Part shown: positions 61,027 through 64,000 of the stretch, in pieces
Position numbering within the stretch: the first letter of the stretch is position 1
How the letters are laid out: the number at the start of each line of letters is the position of its first letter
Source of the DNA: Massariosphaeria phaeospora
Lineage: Eukaryota > Ascomycota > Dothideomycetes > Pleosporales
Reading direction: 5' to 3'
DNA length: 64,000 nucleotides
Assembly: GCA_011032825.1 (NCBI GenBank)
Contig: JAADJZ010000008.1
Span: forward strand, 558,001-622,000
Notes under the pieces: model-generated
Seen by the model: the letters and a program-made list of their open reading frames with translations, nothing else
Databases searched by the model: none
What the model was told of the DNA's origin: nothing
Program-made: the position numbers and the translations under genes

Positions 61027-61655
61027 GATTGCGGGTGATGGGTGTGCGGAGTTGGATGAGGTGCGGTTTCTGGTTTCGAGGCTTTGCTGTGTGGCGAACA
61101 ACCCGTTAGCTTTGCGCAGGCGAAAATGACACCGATAGGATACTCAGGGAGAGGCCAAAAATTTCGGTTCGTACAGGGTAGGACCAGGAGACGGGTATAC
61201 GTACAGTTGCAGATGCGGTCGTGAGGGATGACTCTGGCGGCGACGTCGAATTGGTGTGCTTGCCTCTTCGACCGTAAGCGAGCCTGTCACATGACGACTA
61301 ACCGAATCAGCATTAGTGGTCTTGGCGACGAGGTCTATCGACAACGAGTGGTCTCACAAACAAATTCAACGAACCTAAGATGTCCTATATTGACGACCGA
61401 ACTCGTAATTCAAGATTCTGGAGAATGCCCTCTATCTTATAGAATGATAGTGTCCTTGTAACGAAAGTCACCGCGCAAAGACCTCCTCCATCGATCGTGT
61501 AATGCACCACTGCGACAACGACAAACACACCGTCTGAATCACTTGATTGCCGCGAGGCCCTCAAGGGTTATCACCGTATCAAGCAGACAAACCTCACCTA
61601 CTCTGATCTCGACAGTCCAGACAGGCGCGTGTAGCGTACTACCCACCTGTGCAAC
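61027..61655. other. Divergent intergenic region between RPS30 and the CREG-like gene
   Basis: 629 bp holding both promoters. I see no classical ribosomal-protein element that I can name with confidence. Confidence 0.45.
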
Positions 61656-62372
61656 ATGCATCTCCAACCCGCGCTCCTCCTCCTCCTCAGCGCCCTAACC
61701 ACCGCCTCCAACCTCCCCTCCCCCCAACACATCTTCTCGAACCCTCCCTCCGACACCCCCACGCGGCGCATCCCCAGCGTCCACGAGTCCGCCGTCCAAG
61801 CCCGCCGCATCCTCCATCTCGAAACCCTCGGCACGCTCTCGACCATCTTCCCCTCTGCGCACAGCGCCGAGCACCGCCCTTCCGATGTGTCGGGCGCGCC
61901 CATCGGGCTGATGGACTACTTCGGCGACTGCGAGCCCCGCACGGGCAAGGGCAACCCGACCATCCTAGCCATCTCCATCGCCACGTCGTTCAAGAACGTG
62001 GCCGCGGGCTCGAACATCACGCTGTCGCTGCGATGGCACCCGCCGAGCCACCGCCCGGTTAGTGCGGCGGCGCTGCCACGCTTCTCGCTCGTCGGCTACC
62101 TGGAAGAGTTGTCGGCGGCGGAGGTGCAGGACCAGCGTGTGGTGGCGTGCTTTGTCAAATACCACCCCGATGCTGTGGCGTGGCTACCGGGGAACAGGAT
62201 CCATGAGAGCAAGTGGGTGCGGTTGGTCGTGCAGGAGGTGTATTGGATTGGCGGGTTTGGAGACCGCGCGTATATTGGCTGGATCCCGCTGGACGAGTGG
62301 CAAAGTGTGACGGAGCACGAAATTGATGATATCAGGTTGCCGGGCGAGAACACGCATAGTTGGGGCGCATGA
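61656..62372 (+). CDS. Secreted CREG-like protein (pyridoxamine 5'-phosphate oxidase fold)
   Basis: Intronless, 238 residues. Residues 1-18 form a signal peptide (MHLQPALLLLLSALTTAS). The body matches fungal CREG-like proteins of the PNPOx split-barrel fold: IPSVHESAVQARRILHLETLGTLS, GAPIGLMDYFGDC, NPTILAISIATSFKN, GSNITLSLRW, LVGYLEEL, DAVAWLPGNRIHESKWVRL and VYWIGGFGDRAYIGWIPLDEW. Mammalian CREG is a secreted or lysosomal glycoprotein that lacks FMN-dependent activity; the fungal role is unknown. One NxT site (NIT) suits glycosylation. No GPI or transmembrane segment follows, so vacuolar or extracellular location is expected. Confidence 0.9.
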   Translation: MHLQPALLLLLSALTTASNLPSPQHIFSNPPSDTPTRRIPSVHESAVQARRILHLETLGTLSTIFPSAHSAEHRPSDVSGAPIGLMDYFGDCEPRTGKGNPTILAISIATSFKNVAAGSNITLSLRWHPPSHRPVSAAALPRFSLVGYLEELSAAEVQDQRVVACFVKYHPDAVAWLPGNRIHESKWVRLVVQEVYWIGGFGDRAYIGWIPLDEWQSVTEHEIDDIRLPGENTHSWGA

Positions 62373-64000
62373 AAGTCGTGGCTAGGCTTTGGAGCGGAAG
62401 ATCTGGATACTTGGGAATTGTGAATTTCTCTTGCGGTCATGCATGGCACGAGAGAGATGAATGGGTGGGACTCTCCGTCTTCGTGTGCATTATCGCATGC
62501 GCCCGTTGTAGATCCCCCGGAGTCTTGGATGTACAGATTTGCATACTCAGAGCAGCAGAGCATGTGCCAGGAAGCGAAATGAGTGAGCAGATACATGTAA
62601 TTATCGTCCTCTCCGCATCTCATTTCGCATACGGAGTACGTATGCGAGAATCGCGGTCTCAAGTATCAGGATATGCATTAGCCATCACCATCACCGAGGA
62701 CCACCGACCCTCTAACACTTCGCACTTCCATCCTCTTTAGCGCAAATTTCCACTGCAATCTGCAACAACCTTCCCGCCAATACCCACATCTCGCAAACCG
62801 CACGCCCATGAAAGCCCAACATCCTCATCCTCATCTCACTCCCGACCCAACCCCTCAATTCCCCCCAGCGCAGCGTCCAACCCTGCACCACCCATCTACG
62901 CGACGTCGCACGCCGGCACCACCCCCGCCTTTCCCTTCTCAGGCCAACCACTCTATTTCCTCCCGAAGCGAAAGTCCGATCTCCCCAACGAACGCTAGGC
63001 GAACCTTAATCCTGTGGTGATGAGGAAAAGCCTTGGCAAAGTATGCTCGGTACCGAGCACATGGATGGCCACATTCATTGCATTGTCAGTGTTACCAGCT
63101 ATTGCGTTCTAGCCATGCGAGGCGATGCGCAGACGCAGAGGGACTGGCATGACGCTGTGCACCGGTGCGAGCGAGCGAGCGATACACCACGTTTCGTTCC
63201 GCTTCGAGCGTGCGCGCAGCCCTGATTCTGACGTGGCATGTGGTTGGCTAGGATGGCGGGTAGCGCCGCGCAGTGCGATCTGTGGCGGTGCCCGTCGACC
63301 GGGATCGCCGTGCAGGAAGGGTGGGATTGAGCGATCAAGGCGGGCGTGTTACAGGGCACTACAGGTGTCGCCGGACCTTGGTTCCGTAGCTTTGTATCTA
63401 CGCCTTGCGGCCTTGCGGCCCTGTGTGCTTTAGTTCACGCATCGATTCGAAGTACCTAGCTAGGCAAAGAGGCTATAGTGAAGTGTGGTACGGGAAGAGA
63501 ACTACAGTATAGTATCTCCTTTTGCTACGTGTTTGGTCTTAGGGCTGTGAAAGTGGACCTGAGTTGGGGTAGCTTTGAGTGAGTGGGTAGGTACGAAGGC
63601 CAGGTCGAGCTCGGTATCAATTTCACGGTATGGCAATCTGGCCGACCAGATTGCGTGGGTATACTCGCATCTGCGCCGCGGATGATCCTTGCGTTCGCTA
63701 TCAAACTACCACCATAGTCCAACGGCGAGTAATGGAAGGAGGGAAGTAATTTCTAGTGCCTCCAAGGTCATGGATTTGAGGACGACTTGTGAGCACTGTG
63801 TGCGAACAGGGCAACGATGCTACGCACGCTCTGCTTGCTTGGCCATCAGAAACAAGCGCAGTCTGAACGACTGTGAGTCATTCCGAGGTGGCGACTGATC
63901 GTCAGTCGTTTAGAGAGGGAAAAGCAGAACCTGTGTGATTTGGGTATAAAATCCGGGTCCAAGGCGCTTCCCCAGAGATCTGGATGGATGGTCAATCCAC
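62373..64000. other. 1.6 kb to the right edge, no supported gene
   Basis: Contains the palindrome at 62626-62646 and C-rich stretches near 62800-62930. Frames up to 102 codons have no domain pattern. A gene may begin beyond the right edge. Confidence 0.45.
62626..62646. repeat. Perfect 8-bp inverted repeat around TACGGAGTA
   Basis: CGCATACG and CGTATGCG flank a 5-bp centre (GAGTA), forming a hairpin-capable palindrome 254 bp after the CREG-like stop. The central TACGGAGTA also occurs at 26802 and, inverted, at 27645. Confidence 0.7.

Overview
The window is nuclear DNA of a filamentous ascomycete (Pezizomycotina; Dothideomycetes is a guess from gene style). The reasons are short GT..AG introns of about 45-95 nt with CTAAC/CTGAC branch sites, a GPI-type GH76 mannosidase, a LysM secreted protein, a Zn2Cys6 regulator, a fused ARG5,6 gene and a Skt5-type chitin synthase activator. 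Gene models were built by hand from the reading frames and splice signals. 'Start' and 'end' give the whole CDS including introns, and exon limits are in the evidence text.

Layout. 0-6 kb: the 3' end of an unidentified gene, then three minus-strand surface genes (LysM protein, Cys-rich membrane protein, GH76 mannosidase). 6.8-14.5 kb: three plus-strand housekeeping genes (synaptobrevin SNC1, mitochondrial arginine enzyme ARG5,6, purine enzyme ADE4). 16-22.5 kb: an SRR1-like gene and a Zn2Cys6 regulator, separated by 4.3 kb of C/A-rich, microsatellite-rich DNA. 22.5-28.9 kb: a gene-poor stretch whose first 2.2 kb is very GC-rich. 28.9-38.7 kb: a DUF2461 gene with unusually long introns, divergent TYW3, a methyltransferase with a His-rich insert, a Fig1-like membrane protein, an unknown protein and eIF1A. 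38.9-49.1 kb: XPF/RAD1 nuclease, CBP4 and the SKT5-type gene. 51.4-62.4 kb: a second SRR1-like gene, a 1600-residue RRM protein, FMP46, ribosomal protein S30 and a CREG-like secreted protein. The last 1.6 kb holds nothing I can support.

Most genes are single-copy housekeeping genes with no operon-like logic. The only functional theme is the cell surface: LysM, GH76, Skt5 activator, Snc1 (recycling of chitin synthase in yeast) and Fig1-like. These are scattered, so I read this as coincidence. I see no clear new biological system. The strongest oddities are the 1553-nt and 764-nt introns in the DUF2461 gene, the His-rich loop in the methyltransferase, two SRR1-like genes in one window, and the compositionally strange DNA at 18.4-19.7 kb and 22.5-24.8 kb. 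No tRNA, rRNA, CRISPR array or intact transposon was recognised; the tRNA search was by eye and is not exhaustive.
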